This document shows, piece by piece, positions 13,063 through 25,223 of a DNA stretch of 64,000 bases; the first letter of the stretch is position 1; every line of letters starts with the position of its first letter. The notes below the pieces were generated by a model. It ran no database searches. It saw nothing but the letters and a program-made list of their open reading frames with translations, and was not told the origin of the DNA. The DNA comes from Atkinsonella hypoxylon (lineage: Eukaryota > Ascomycota > Sordariomycetes > Hypocreales > Clavicipitaceae): assembly GCA_000729835.1 (NCBI GenBank), contig JFHB01000172.1:1-64000 (forward strand), in the 5' to 3' direction. A program made the position numbers and the translations under genes.

Positions 13063-13962
13063 ATGGCCACTGGACCCCCGCCAAACTACTGTAAGCTTAT
13101 TATTTCCACATGAGGCGCAAAATCTAACAACCAACAGATGTCATTCTCGAAGTATCCGAGACAGCGACAGCGACGCAAATCCGAGATGCGTACAAACGGT
13201 AAGCACAAGACTTCCAAACTCACATCGATGCAGCCTCGGAACAATGTGCTCATATCCACATCTTTCATCGCTCTAGCGCCGCGCTGAAAACACATCCGGA
13301 CCGCGTGCCAGCCGACTCTGCAGAACGGGCGGCTCGAACGCGCAAGTTCCAGCTCGTCAACGACGCATACTACATACTCTCTGACGCGTCAAGGCGACGA
13401 GACTACGACGCCCAGCGGGAGTTCTACGCATCTTCTACCCCGCAGGCAGATGCCTTCGAGGAAGCAGACGACGAGATTCCCCAGCAGCCTAATGGCAGTG
13501 CCTTTTCGTGGGCATGGAACTTTTTCAGTAAGCAGGGTGGTCATGCGGCGGATCGCGAGCAGACGGAGAATGCGCAATTCAGCGATGTGTTTGAGGAGAT
13601 GATGCGGGAGGAGGGCATGGCGGAAGACGGAACGAATCGGCCTACCAGCAAATTTTGGAGTATGATTGGAGGGCTGAGTGGTGGTGCGTTGGGATTCATC
13701 GTTGCGAATGTTCCGGGCTTAGTTGCTGGTGCGGTGGCGGGTAATAGACTTGGTGCGGTACGAGACGCTAAGGGTAAAAGTGTGTATGCCGTTTTTCAGG
13801 TATGTTCTGCATCTCCAGTGTCCTTCGGTGAATTTGTCGACTTAGTATGGACAAACCGTTCTGACTGGGCCTGTCTACACACAGGAACTACCACAGGATG
13901 ACCGTGCAAAGTTACTCTCGCAACTTGCTGCACGGGTTTTTAGTCACGTCACGGGAATCTGA
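13063..13962 (+). CDS. Small J-domain (DnaJ-like) co-chaperone
   Basis: Four exons: 13063-13090, 13138-13198, 13277-13799 and 13885-13962, all with GT-AG introns, giving 229 residues. The J domain is N-terminal (about 8-70) with the HPD motif at 36-38, followed by KFQLVNDAYYILSD. J proteins use HPD to stimulate Hsp70 ATPase. The middle is acidic and disordered. A Gly/Ala-rich hydrophobic stretch at about 159-190 (MIGGLSGGALGFIV...) resembles a glycine-zipper membrane-associating segment. There is no Gly/Phe region or zinc finger, so it is not a class I DnaJ. The exact Hsp70 partner and location are unknown. The start ATG is the one that joins in frame to the J domain through two short introns. 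A transposon ends only 194 bp upstream, so the promoter is short or shared with the TIR. Confidence 0.88.
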
Positions 13963-14561
13963 TAGATATGCGGAAGGCTTCTGCTGGGCAGATGCACTCT
14001 CTCCGGTGGGGGTGAAGGAGGTGTTGGTTCAAGTTCGTCAATTCGTCTATATCGCACACCCATAGAAGGACGATTAGTTATACTTAAGTAGTCTAAGACA
14101 GTATCGCTCTTCACGCAGAAATGCCAACTGAGGTTGAGTGACGAATTCCAGTTTTCACAGTCACGTCAAATGATTGCCCTTGAGACAATATTCGATAATT
14201 CGATGGGTAGTACAATAGATGGGTTGCTAATCGTCCTTCTCGAGTAGGCCGGGCAGATGACTGTATCGAGCTATAAATCAAGTTCTGTAGCCTTGTTCTC
14301 GAATCACGGCATTATCATCTCACGGCTCTGCACTTTCGTCTGTGTCAACACAGTTGTCAGATAATGAATTGGTGCCATAAGAGATCACATACATTTTGAC
14401 AGCCGGAAATGCTCCAATTAAATAAATTGGAGGCCTCATTTCCCCGTACGCGTAGGTATATTCTGATCTACAGCATATCCATAACTTCGCCAAAACCAAT
14501 GTGTCGTAAAGTGTACTATATAATGAAAAATCACAAATCGTTGAGCGCCATGAATGTACTT
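13963..14561. other. Convergent intergenic region
   Basis: About 600 bp between the 3' ends of the J-domain gene (plus) and SmB (minus). It presumably holds both 3' UTRs. I see no gene or repeat in it. Confidence 0.6.
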
Positions 14562-15498
14562 CTATCTTCGTGGAGGGGGGTTGAAACCAGGGGGGCCGCC
14601 GCCAGGAGGGTTAAAGCCAGGCGGAGGAAATTGTGCACCTCCAGGAAAGCCTCCAGGCGGAGGCGGGAATGCGCCAGGGAATCCTGGGGGAGGAGCTTCA
14701 AGCCAGTTAGGACAATGGAGGCGCCTAACTTGAGGATGGTGAAAACTTACCGCCTCGTCCAACACTAGGGAAGCCAGGAGCACCGGGGAATCCAGGAAAT
14801 CCTGGGGGGGGGACACCAGAGCCAACTCCAGCAGCAGGTCCCTACATATAGTTAGAGGATGAACGCGATATCGACAAGGCACAAAATAACTTACAGCCAG
14901 GGACGGGGGAGGAGCACCACGACCAGCAGGTTTGGCAACACCGGGTCCGGCAGCAAGCGTAGACGGGATACCACCAGGTGTACTTTTTCCGAGTCTAGCA
15001 CTAGGATCGGCCGGGGGAGGAGACTCGACGGACAGTGAAATAATATGAGCACCGCGCACAATGGTTAATCCAAGGGTTCTCTTCTCTTCCGTCTCGACGA
15101 GCTGAGACGATGAGCCGGGCGCAGATGGCTTGTTGGCCTTTCTCTTCACACGTCGGAATTCTTCGGTGTCTGCAAGCACGAGATTCATATGCTAAAATGG
15201 CGATTAGCATCAGTTGTTGATAAGCAGGAGGGCATGGGTGTGACCGACCTTGTCGAAAGCCAGCATCTGGCCGGTCATGGCGCGTCCGTCGTTGAGGGTG
15301 ACGCGCATACGCCAGTTGATCTATCAAGACCTCGTCAGTTCTTCCATTTGTAGCATATGATAATGGCTGTTGCTTGAAGGAGCAGACATACGTAACCGGC
15401 CTGCAAAGATATAAAATGTTAGCATGGCGATAATGGTGTAGCAATCGAAATACACAGGACACAGGCGGACGTACCATCTTTCCTTGTTTATTCGACAT
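14562..15498 (-). CDS. Small nuclear ribonucleoprotein-associated protein B (SmB)
   Basis: Six exons on the minus strand: 15475-15498, 15392-15400 (a 9-nt microexon, Ala-Gly-Tyr), 15249-15320, 14895-15191, 14751-14841 and 14562-14695, giving 208 residues. The N-terminal Sm fold has the Sm1 motif (NWRMRVTLNDGRAMTGQ... to NLVLADTEEF) and the Sm2 motif (LGLTIVRGAHIISLSVE). A Pro/Gly-rich C-terminal tail with PPPGFPG-type repeats follows, as in eukaryotic SmB/SmN. SmB is one of seven Sm proteins forming the ring on U1, U2, U4 and U5 snRNAs in the spliceosome. The last two introns (53 and 55 nt) have no stops and together keep the frame, so an unspliced read-through also looks open but garbles exon 5. 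It is divergently paired with RPL11. Confidence 0.93.
15392..15400 (-). other. 9-nt microexon of SmB
   Basis: On the minus strand the acceptor CTTTGCAG is followed by GCCGGTTAC and then the donor GTATGT. Inclusion gives MSNKQGKM-AGY-INWRMRV, which matches the length and register of SmB proteins. Skipping would keep the frame but delete three residues at the start of the Sm fold. Confidence 0.82.
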
Positions 15499-15864
15499 TT
15501 TGGCTGGTGTTTGAGATCTTTCTGATGCAGATTCTCTTGTATTCAAAAAAAATTGAAAGTTGTCCGCGGAGCTTTCTGCGACCGCAGGACTGTCACCCAC
15601 TAGGTACTCGACGCAAAAGTGAGGTTGGTTGATGCCCTCCAAATTTTGCGGAGCCTCACAGAGAAGGCTGAAGGGAAGTACAGCAGCAAGGTACACAGCT
15701 CGGCGCTAAACCCGATACAGCTGTCACCAGCTCCACTTTATGTCCGCTTCGCTTGAGGGCACCCAAACCCTCGAATTTTCAAATGCTCACAAAATTCGTG
15801 ACCCGCTCTTCTGAGAAACTCAACCTTAGACGAAGCATCACATCCATCGACGACAACAGCAGCC
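15499..15864. promoter_or_regulatory. Divergent promoter between SmB and RPL11
   Basis: 366 bp separate the two start codons, so both promoters and 5' UTRs share this interval. It contains the tract CACCCAAACCCTCGAATTTTC near 15760 upstream of RPL11. No TATA box is evident and I cannot assign specific factor sites. Confidence 0.6.
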
Positions 15865-16518
15865 ATGGCGTCCGACAAGGCAAACAACCCCATGCGGGAA
15901 CTCAAGATTCAGAAGCTCGTTCTGAACATCTCCGTCGGCGAGTCTGGTGACAGACTGACCCGTGCCGCCAAGGTGCTTGAGCAGCTCTCTGGTCAGACTC
16001 CTGTCTACAGTATGCGAAATATGCACGTCCTGAATTTCTCCATTGGAGCCTCAGCTAACCTAATATCTACAGGCAAGGCCCGATATACCGTCCGTACCTT
16101 CGGTATCCGACGTAACGAAAAGATTGCTGTCCACGTCACCGTCCGTGGTCCAAAGGTATGCAACGACGAAACATCGGTCTCTTCTCAAACATCTGGGAGA
16201 ACAAGCAGGCTAACAGCACATCAGGCTGAAGAAATTCTTGAGCGTGGCCTTAAGGTCAAGGAGTACGAACTGCGCAAGCGCAACTTCTCCGAGACTGGAA
16301 ACTTTGGCTTCGGTATCAGCGAACACATCGATCTTGGTATCAAGTACGACCCCTCCATCGGTATTTACGGCATGGACTTCTACTGCTGCATGACCCGACC
16401 TGGTGAGCGTGTCACCCGCCGTCGACGCATGAAGAGCACCATTGGTGCCAGCCACCGTATCAAGCGCGACGAGACTGTCAAGTGGTTCAAGCAGAGATTC
16501 GACGGCATTGTCCGATAA
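15865..16518 (+). CDS. rpl11: 60S ribosomal protein L11 (uL5)
   Basis: Three exons, 15865-16009, 16073-16155 and 16225-16518, GT-AG introns, 173 residues, the usual length. The protein matches eukaryotic RPL11 throughout: [20 protein letters not shown], then [56 protein letters not shown], then the conserved C-terminal half with [29 protein letters not shown] and a basic stretch TRRRRMK. L11 sits in the central protuberance of the large subunit, contacts 5S rRNA and enters the ribosome as part of the 5S RNP. An unspliced reading would also stay open, but inserts about 44 unrelated residues at the two introns. A transposon starts 494 bp downstream. Confidence 0.97.
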   Translation: [217 protein letters not shown]

Positions 16519-17009
16519 ATCAGGACATATGGAATGGGGGTTCTTTGTCTTTTTACGGATGGTCATGGCGAACTGTTTAGGGGTTTATAAAGGTCTATGC
16601 GATCATGTATTTGCTCTGCCTTTTGTTGCATCTGCTTGACCAAAATATGAGTCAAGCAACGGCCTCAGAGACCGACCGGCGCCAATGCCGGCTTCCCCTA
16701 ATGACTTGTCTTCAAATGTGACGTCCCTATCTCCAAACAGAAAGAAAAATTATTCGTCCGTCTTGTCGTCTAATGCCCAGCAGGGGCCCTTCGGTGCGGT
16801 AGGGTTGCTCAAGCGGTATTGGCAATGGCCCGTACCTATGCGATCGTTTAGGAGACCAACTCATACTAGCCCTGAAGTTCTTTTTCCCTTCGGTGGATGG
16901 CCAGTGCCTAGCGTCGCAGACAGGCCGTTGGGGTCAGACACTTGTTGCGCTCGGTGGAACCCATGCGTTTCAGCTGGAACGAGCGGTTGGGTTCAAGCTT
17001 GTTAATTAC
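16519..17009. other. Spacer between RPL11 and Fot1 copy 2
   Basis: 491 bp of non-RIP, balanced-composition DNA holding the RPL11 3' UTR. No gene is seen. It ends with TA (17010-17011), the target duplication of the transposon. Confidence 0.6.
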
Positions 17010-17011
17010 TA

Positions 17012-17053
17012 ACGTAGGGCACCCACCTACGGAACCCACCTACATTCGGAACG
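17012..17053 (+). repeat. Left terminal inverted repeat of Fot1 copy 2
   Basis: Inverted match to 44078-44119 and, extended inward for about 300 bp, to 12571-12867 of copy 1. The first ~200 bp are free of RIP. Confidence 0.92.
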
Positions 17054-17688
17054 CGAATTGCCACAACAACAACATTCTATTAGCGTTAAATTATTTAGCG
17101 CCACAAGCTAAGAATAGCTGTAATTAGTGTTGCCTAGCTACTAAGCTGCTACTTATAATATAGATCCTTAAAACCGATATTAGCAGCAGCTGTAGCGGCC
17201 TTCTAGAGCGCTAGAAGGCGCTACTAAGCCTTTTCTACATCCTTAATATTAACGAATTTTTTATTTAGGTTATAAGTAACTTTCTGCTTTTTCTGTAGTT
17301 TATATTAATTAATTTAATACTAGAGGTCCTAAATCTAGCGCTCTATATTTATTAGCTTAAGGTTTTTATTGTTTAATCCCTTCTAGATTTTACAAAATAA
17401 TTAACAGTAAGCTAGGCCTAATGCTTATAGTTTAATTACTTAGTTAATAAGCTAATAAATATAATAGCTGTACTAAGGGGTTATAAGATAGTTGTTCTAA
17501 CTATTATCTGTGCTTACTAGAGCTAGCGTAAAAGGTTTTTTAGCTAACAGTAGTAATTTTAATAGAAGAGGTTTACTAATGTTTAGAGAGTAAATTCTAG
17601 TAGCTTTTTAACCTGCTAAGATATTTCTTTTTATAATTCTAGCTTCATAAGCCTTATAGTAACATTCTAGAAACAGAGACTTACTTAT

Positions 17689-18003
17689 TGTTGGAATCGT
17701 TATGACTCTATCGTGCGATTCCGGCGCCTGCGTAGGTGGATACAACCGCTGATTGGTTGCATCTGCACATTAGTCTCCACTTACATCAGGGTCGCTAATA
17801 CCCCTTAATTCCCCCTTAGCACAACACTATACTTAAGGCATATAAGGCATCTAATAGGGTATATAATGTAGCCTCTTTTGCTAGTTAGATACAACTTCTA
17901 GATAACTAAATTTAAACCTCTTTAATGTAAATACTAGTGCACTAGTAAACTAGTTATAGAGCTAACTTAAAGGAGTATAAATTTAGCCCTTAGTCTTCTA
18001 ACA
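17689..18003 (+). repeat. 5' LTR of copia element F
   Basis: 315 bp. The first ~110 bp (outer edge) are essentially unmutated, while the inner end is RIP-altered. The direct partner is 42643-42957; the inverted relatives are 21052-21365 and 41331-41645. Confidence 0.95.
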
Positions 18004-21000
18004 CTAATTAGTAGTTGCTTAACTAGAAGTCTTTAGTATAACTAAAGAGATTAGCATAACTAACTATAGATTAGCTAGGTTTAGCAAGAAGAGATATAAT
18101 ACTATTAGCTAGAACCTTTAGCAGCTAATATAACTAGTAAAGTATACTAAAGGAAGAGATATCTTTATAATTGCTTAGTTACTAAGTTATATTAACTTAT
18201 AATAATGTTTTAGTTTAACTAATTGTTAATATTAAACTCCTAAGAAATTAAATTACTAGCTAGAACCCTTAGCAGCTAATACTATAGAATTTAACTCCCT
18301 TAACTATCTTAGAACTTAGCTAGAAGCTAGCTAAATCTCTCTATCTTTATACTAATTCTATTATACCTACTTTCTCTTTCTATACTACTTAATCTTATTT
18401 AATATAATAAGTTTATAATAACTCTAGGTAGATTTATAAGAATTTAAGTAATAACTATAACCTAATAAGCTTTTAGAATAACTTTAAAAGTATTAGAAAC
18501 TTCTATTAATAAATTAAAACTTAATATATAAAATTAACCTAAAAACTACTACTACTACTAATTTAAATAATAGAATTACCTTTATAATTAACCTTTATAA
18601 AGATTAAAGATTTAAAGATTAAGAACAATAGAAAAACTTTAAATTTAACTTCTATAACTAGAATAAAGACCTATTTTAAAGAGCTTCTACCTTAATTATT
18701 AAAGTATTATATAATTTACTATATAAATATAAAGTTTATATAGGTAGAAGCAGCAGCTAAATTACTAATTCCCTTAAAAGAGTACTATAGAAAGAGAAAC
18801 AATCTATATAGCTAAAAGAAAAGATTAATAAATAAGTAGTATTAGGTAAATTCTACTTAAATCTATACCTAAATATAGAACCTATATCTACAGTAAAGAA
18901 GCCTTAATTTTCTTTATAGAACTCTTCTCTTATACCTCTAGCACTCTTTCTATTACTTTTGTTAAGTATATCTAGCAATCTAATAGGTATATTAGTAGAA
19001 ATACTACCTTCTCTCTCTTTACTATAGAATATAAGATTTCTTCTGCTTTTAGCAGTATAACTATTACTTTCTTCTATAATAGATTCTTTCTAGACTAATA
19101 TAAAGAAAGTCCTTAACCTTATAAAGATCTATAAGGAAAGCAATAAATACAGCAGTAATATATTTAATTTTATTATACTAAAAGTAGTTATTCTTAAAGA
19201 CCTATACTAACAACTTAATTTCTTAGAACTAGTAATAATAAAGGTATTTCTAGTAATACTAATAGGTAAAGTATATAAATTCTATCTTACAATAATTGCA
19301 ATAAATATAAAAATAAATTACACCTTTAATTAAATAGTTAAAATCGTTAAACAATACTTTAAGACCCTAACTAATAAGTAGTTCTATTGCTAAAGATAGA
19401 ACAGTATTATATTGCATAATATAATTACTAAGAACCCTAATAAATCTATACTTAACTGCCTTAATATAATAATCTAGAACCTTTAAGACATCTATAACGG
19501 CCTTTTTAACCCTCTTGTAGATAATTCTAAACTTATTAAGCAGACCCTCTAAGCAGTTAGAGGCATCCCTAAATGTAGCTAAGCTGAATTCGCAACTAAC
19601 GCAACATTCTAAGAGCTCGTTAGCAACCTGCGAAAGTCAATCAGTATCGCAGAAGCACAAAAGGAAATCAGCCAATTCCACGTTGGATTCAACCAACTTG
19701 ATATCACTGACGAAGCCCGAAAGTGCCTAGCACGAAGGCAAATTCACGATGCTCTCGCCTCCCGCAACGGCCCGAATATAACACCTACGCATTCACTGCC
19801 CCTACAGTTAGAAGTGCGTGTGTAGCGTGAAAAAGAAGGCTGGTAAGGCCCCTACAAGCTGCTTGCTACAGATAGCAAGGAATGCACTGTGTAAATGCCT
19901 TACAGCCCTATTCGTTTTTATATAACTATTGTGAAACCCTACTACTACAATAATAACGAATCTAATAACTATCCCGCTATTTCTAACGTTACACCTAACA
20001 AAAGTAATATAGAATCTCTACCTAAAAGTAATTCTATTCTACTAAAGAAAAGAGAAAGACCCCTAAAGGCAAAACAACTAATTAATCTAAACCTAATATA
20101 GAAAAGAGGTTCTAGAAGACTAAGAAAGAACCCTCTTTCTATTCTAATTAATTCTACACAAAATTCCTCTACTTCTAATAATAGACTAAATAGATATATT
20201 ACTGTTTTTAGCCTAACTGCTAGTAGTCCTTATAATCTTAATTCTAGTAGTAATATTAATTCTACTTATATATTACTGTATAAATTTAGCAATAAAACTT
20301 TCCTTTTTATAAAAGAAATAATAGACTACAACCTAGCTATATAACTAAGGAAAAACAATAAGATTACAGTAAAAAGTGCTCTATTTAAAGCATTTAACTA
20401 AGCTAAAATTAACGCACTATTAGCTAAAGATATCTTCTAATTTATTAAATTTAACTCTACTGTATATAATAACTATATCTTTAAATCTTATATAGTTTAA
20501 GAAGTTAAAGGAAAAGGAACTACATTACTATATAAGAAGTTAAGACTTATTATCTAGGGATATAATAATAGCAATAAATTGTTAATTTTAACGCAATCTC
20601 TAACAATCTAATAAGCTAGTTAATACCTAATTATAGCACTAGCTCTATCTCTCTAAAAACGCAATATTGTCTTATAGATCTACAATATTATATAGGCTTA
20701 TATACAATTTAACACTAATTTAAATAGATTAATTATTGTATAACTTCTTAACTAAATTAAACACCTATATCCCTACAATATAGTAATAGAAGTAATTAAG
20801 CCTCTATATAGAATTACTAAAGTAGGTATACATTAGTAGTCTATATACTTTTGCTACTACTGTAATAACTTAAGTATAGTTATATTAATATATAACCTCT
20901 ACTTACTAATATTAAATAATAATAACTGCTTTAGAATTATTAGAATATAGACTAATAATACACTAGAACTAAGCAATAGAACCTTCTTTAACTATAAGGA

Positions 21001-21046
21001 ATCTAAACTGCAGAAGGCTAATTTTACTGTAAAGCTAAAGTAGAGC
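18004..21046 (+). pseudogene. Degenerate gag-integrase end-RT of element F
   Basis: The 5' part corresponds to gag of element BC. From about 19715 the frame jumps to the C-terminal part of a copia integrase (ARKCLARRQIHDALASRNG, then a REKEGW*GPYKLL block, the GPY-type motif with a stop at an expected Gln). Reverse transcriptase follows from about 20500 to 21046, with LTQSLTI and IKPLYRITKVGIH, recognisable as the fungal copia motifs LTQSPT and KPLYGIAEAG. The RT is interrupted at 21051 by element BC and continues at 41651. Stops at expected Gln/Trp codons show RIP. Confidence 0.85.
19600..19900 (+). other. RIP-spared patch around the internal deletion junction of F
   Basis: This ~300-bp interval keeps many CA, TG and CG dinucleotides in otherwise TA-saturated DNA. 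It matches element BC at about 33427-33600 on its left and 23520-23697 on its right, reverse complemented. The join is at GAAGCCC (19712-19718), where BC has GAAGCCC on one side and AAAGCCT on the other. Confidence 0.8.
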
Positions 21047-21051
21047 CTAAC

Positions 21052-21365
21052 TGTCGACAGACCAAGGGTCTAATTTATACTCCTTCGAGTCGGTCCTATG
21101 ACCAATTCACTAGTGCACTAGTATTTACATCAAAGAGGTTTAAATTCAGTTATCTAGAAGTTGTATCTAACTAGCAAAAGAGGCTATATTATATACCTGT
21201 TAGATGCCTTATATGCCTTAGGTATAGTGTTATGTTAAGGGGGAATTAAGGGGTATTAGCGACCCTAATGTAAGTAGGGACTAGTGTGCAGATGCAACTA
21301 ATTAGCGGTTGTATCTACCTATATAGGTGCTAGAATTGCACAATAGAGTTATAACGATTCTAACA
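21052..21365 (-). repeat. 3' LTR of copia element BC
   Basis: 314 bp. The outer edge (about 21052-21110) is little mutated, the inner part is heavily mutated. In the inner ~125 bp all differences from the partner LTR are C-to-T or G-to-A. Confidence 0.94.
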
Positions 21366-24300
21366 CTAGTAGTCTCTCTTTTTATTGTGCTAGTAGAGTA
21401 ACTTTAATAGTTACAGTAATAACAAAATAGATTAAAGGAATAAGTAACAATAAATCTAATATTCTTCTGCATTAATTTATAGGTCTCTTTACCTAGCCTT
21501 CTACCTATATATTAGCCTTATTGTTGTTAATAAAGAATTTAAGAGTTTTATTTAGCGTTGCTTTTATTATTAAATTAGCAATATTATTTTTACTGTTAAT
21601 CTAACGGATTTTATTAATTTTATGCCTTTTATATAATTAATATAGCGCTATAATGTTAATTATTAATCTCTTTTCCTTTATTGTACTAAGCTTTATAAGG
21701 CATTTATACAATAAGAACGAATCTATATAGACTATAAGTAGAATTAGCGGTATCTATAGCTGCTTTATTACTATATTTAACGTAGTGCTAATAGTATATA
21801 ATACATTTACGCCTTACACTATACTGTATAGTTCTAATATAAGTGCGCTCCTTATAACTCTCTTGCTTTTAATAGAGCTATATATAATAATATTGCCTTT
21901 TATTATAAATTTAGCGTTCTCTTTATAAGCTCCTTTATTGCCTAGAATAATTATATATTCTATTTAAGAGCTTAAATCTTTATTGTTTATAAAGGATCTA
22001 TTAATAAATATATACAATTTAGCAGAGAGAAGGTCTATTAAGATGTATTATAATCTATAGGTTTAGTTATTAATCTACTATTAAAGCCTCTTATTTAGTT
22101 ATTTAATATTGTTAATTGTAATATCTTGCTGTTATATAGCAACAGAAAGGTTAAATATAGCTTCTAGTTAATAGATTGTAGCAATATATACGCTGTAGGC
22201 TTATTGCTTAATGTACTATTATTTTGTTAAATCTATACTAACACTAGTAGTATTAATAGGTTAAATCCTCTTACTTTAACCTTTCTAGTAAAGAGTTAAA
22301 GTGCTATTATTAGATTTAGTTAATATATATCTATTAAAAATTAGTAGCGTTTCTACTGTTAAGCTCTACTTTAGCTTTACAGTAAAATTAGCTTTCTATA
22401 GTTTAAATTCTTTATAGATAGAGAAGGTTCTATTGCTTAGTTCTAGCGTATTATTAGTCTATATTCTAATAATTCTAAAGTAGTTATTATTATTTAATAT
22501 TAGTAAGTAGAGGTTATATATTAATATAACTATACTTAAATTGTTATAGTAGTAGCAGAAGTATATAGACTACTAATATATACCTACTTTAGCGATTCTA
22601 TATAAAGGCTTAATTACTTCTATTACTATATTATAGGGATATAGGTATTTAATTTATTTAGGAAGTTATATAATAATTAATCTATTTAAATTAGTGTTAG
22701 ATTGTATATAAGCCTATATAATATTATAGATCTATAAGATAATATTGCGTTTTTAGAGAGATAGAGCTAGTGCTATAATTAAGCATTAACTAGCTTGTTA
22801 AATTGTTAAGGATTACGTTAAAATTAATAATTTATTGCTATTATTATATCCTTAAATAACTAGTCTTAACTTCTTATATAGTAATATAGTTCCTTTTTCT
22901 TTAACTTCTTAAACTATATAAGATTTAAAGATATAGTTATTATATATAGTAGAGTTAAATTTAATAAATTAGAAGATATCTTTAGCTAATAGTGCATTAA
23001 TTTTAGCTTAGTTAAATACTTTAAATAGAGCACCTTTTACTATAATCTTATTATCTTTCCTTAGTTATATAGCTAAGTTATAGTCTACTGTTTCTTTTAT
23101 AGAAAGAAAAATTTTATTGCTAAATTTATACAGCAATATATAAGTAGAATTAATATTACTACTAGGATTAAAATTATAAGAACTACTAGCAGTTAGGCTA
23201 GAAACAGTAATATATCTATTTAGTTTATTGTTAAAAGTAGAGAAATTTTATATAGAATTAATTAGAATAGAAAAAGAGTTCTTTCTTAGTCTTCTAAGAC
23301 CTCTTTTCTATATTAGGTTTAGATTAATTAGTTATTTTACCTTTAGAGGTCTTTCTCTTTTCTTTAGTAAAATAGAAATGCTTTTAGGTAGAGATTCTAT
23401 ATTGCTTTTATTAGGTATAGCGTTAGAAACAGTAGGATAATTATTAGATTTATTGTTATTATAGTAGTAGGGTTTTACAATAGTTATATAAAAACAAATA
23501 GAGCTGTAAGGCATTTATATAGTGTATTCCTTACTATCTATAGTAAGTAGCTTGTAAGGGCCTTACTAGCCTTCTTTTTTACGCTATATACATACTTCTA
23601 ACTGTAGGGGCAGTAAATATATAGGTGTTGTATTTAAGCTATTGCAGAAGGCAAGAGTATTGTAAATTTGTCTTTATACTAGGTACTTTTAGGCTTTATT
23701 AGTGGCTTTATATAGAATTAAAGCTTATTATATTACAGAAAGGCTTAGAGGTAAATTATCTATTATATAGAGGTAGAAACTAAAGACTAATAATATAGGT
23801 ATAAAACTATTAGGTTTAGTAGAATTATTAATAGCTTTAACAGCTATCTAAAGCTTTTAATCCTTTATAATACTAGTATTAGTGCCTAATTTATTGTTAA
23901 TAATGTTATAAGCTCTTTATAATAGGCTATAGTACTATTCAACTTTACTAATGCTGTTGTAGGCTTTAATAGGGACTTTATTAACATTAACGGACAATAT
24001 TTATATATAATAGTAGAATTTAGTAAATATAAAGTTCTTTCTAGTATTGTAAACTATCTAGTTAAAAGGGCCTAGATAGGTATTAATCTAGTATTCTTTT
24101 AATGTATTCTAGATGTTTTATGCTTTTTGCTTTTAGGGTTCTAGAAAGTAGGCTGCCTAGAACGAGGTTGTAGAATTAACAATATAAAGAATAGAGCTGC
24201 TGTCTAGATATATAATATTAATAATAATTTTATAGTTAAAGTTATAGTTATCTTTTAATGTAAATTAGAATTAGCTAGGTAATTTACTGTTAAGTTAGCA

Positions 24301-25218
24301 GTAGTAGTAGACTTATATAATTCTATTAATAGCGTTATTGTTACTAATATCTTTGCTTATACGTTATAGAATCTTTATTAATTGTTGTATAGAGAGATGT
24401 TTAAATTAACAATAAAGTTAATAGATTTACTTTTCTAACAAGAAGAATATAGCTACTTCTGTAGCTTCTAGAGTTTACTATAGATGTCCCTATTTCTAGA
24501 TAATAGGAACCTTTTAATTGCCTTAAATTAGTACGTTTTTAAGGTTGTTAAGCTTTATATACATCTTATCTATATTATTAATGCTATATAGGAATAAGGT
24601 GCTTATATTAATTATATAGAATGTAATTAAGCTAAAGACTGTTAAAACTATAATAAAGCCTATTAAAGTTACTAATTCTGCGCTAAATGTAATTATATAG
24701 TGTTAATTAGATAGATTTATCTTTAATAAAGGCATTTTCTTTACTAGTGCCTATACTTAGTTAATTTTAGCTGTTAATACTCCTGCTGCTCTAGTGTTAA
24801 GCAAGATACCTCTAAATGTCTTACTAGAGTAACGTTCTTCTAATACATAAGATAATAAATATAATAAGGGATCTATAGGATTTAATTGATCTTCTGTAAA
24901 TAGGTCTTCCTTATATAGAGTATACTAGCGGGCTTCTTCCTTAAGGTTCTAGAAGATAGCTCTATTGTTTGTAGTTACAGCATTAGTAAAGAATTGTGTA
25001 ATTGTTAGCTAAGGAGCTTTTCCTTTATTAGCTGTATTAGATTCTTTAATAAATACCTTACTTATATCTTAAGCATTATTAGAACTGTTATTCTGCATAG
25101 GTTTATTTAATCCTTTATAAGCCTATAGATAGGCTCTAAATTTGCTGTTTAAAGGAGAGGTTCTATACTTTTTGTTGTTCTACTATCTTTACTGTACTTC
25201 TTAACGCTCTTTTTTGCT
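21366..25218 (-). pseudogene. Degenerate copia pol of element BC
   Basis: On the minus strand, from high to low coordinates: an integrase C-terminal segment (about 23700-23460; the piece MPYSSICFYITIVKPYY lies at 23514-23464), then RT (about 23060-22370) and RNase H (about 22350-21400, including the LEASFNLSIAVQQ-type spacer and the ELYSxVxGVD block). The same parts occur in F. Numerous TAG/TAA stops. Region 25218-23700, which is deleted from F, should contain gag end, protease and the integrase core; I did not resolve individual motifs there. Confidence 0.78.
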
Positions 25219-25223
25219 GTGCT

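Noticed and set aside
14562..15188. A continuous 208-residue minus-strand ORF taken as the whole SmB gene.
   Set aside because: It starts inside the Sm fold and reads through two introns. The spliced six-exon model gives the complete Sm1 motif and an unbroken Pro/Gly tail. The identical length is coincidence.
15865..16518. RPL11 as an unspliced 217-residue ORF.
   Set aside because: The two extra segments have GT-AG borders and interrupt highly conserved RPL11 sequence; splicing gives the standard 173 residues.
19895..20101. A 68-codon ORF, and its relative at 23332-23514 on the minus strand, as small genes.
   Set aside because: Both are the same integrase C-terminal region of related copia elements F and BC.
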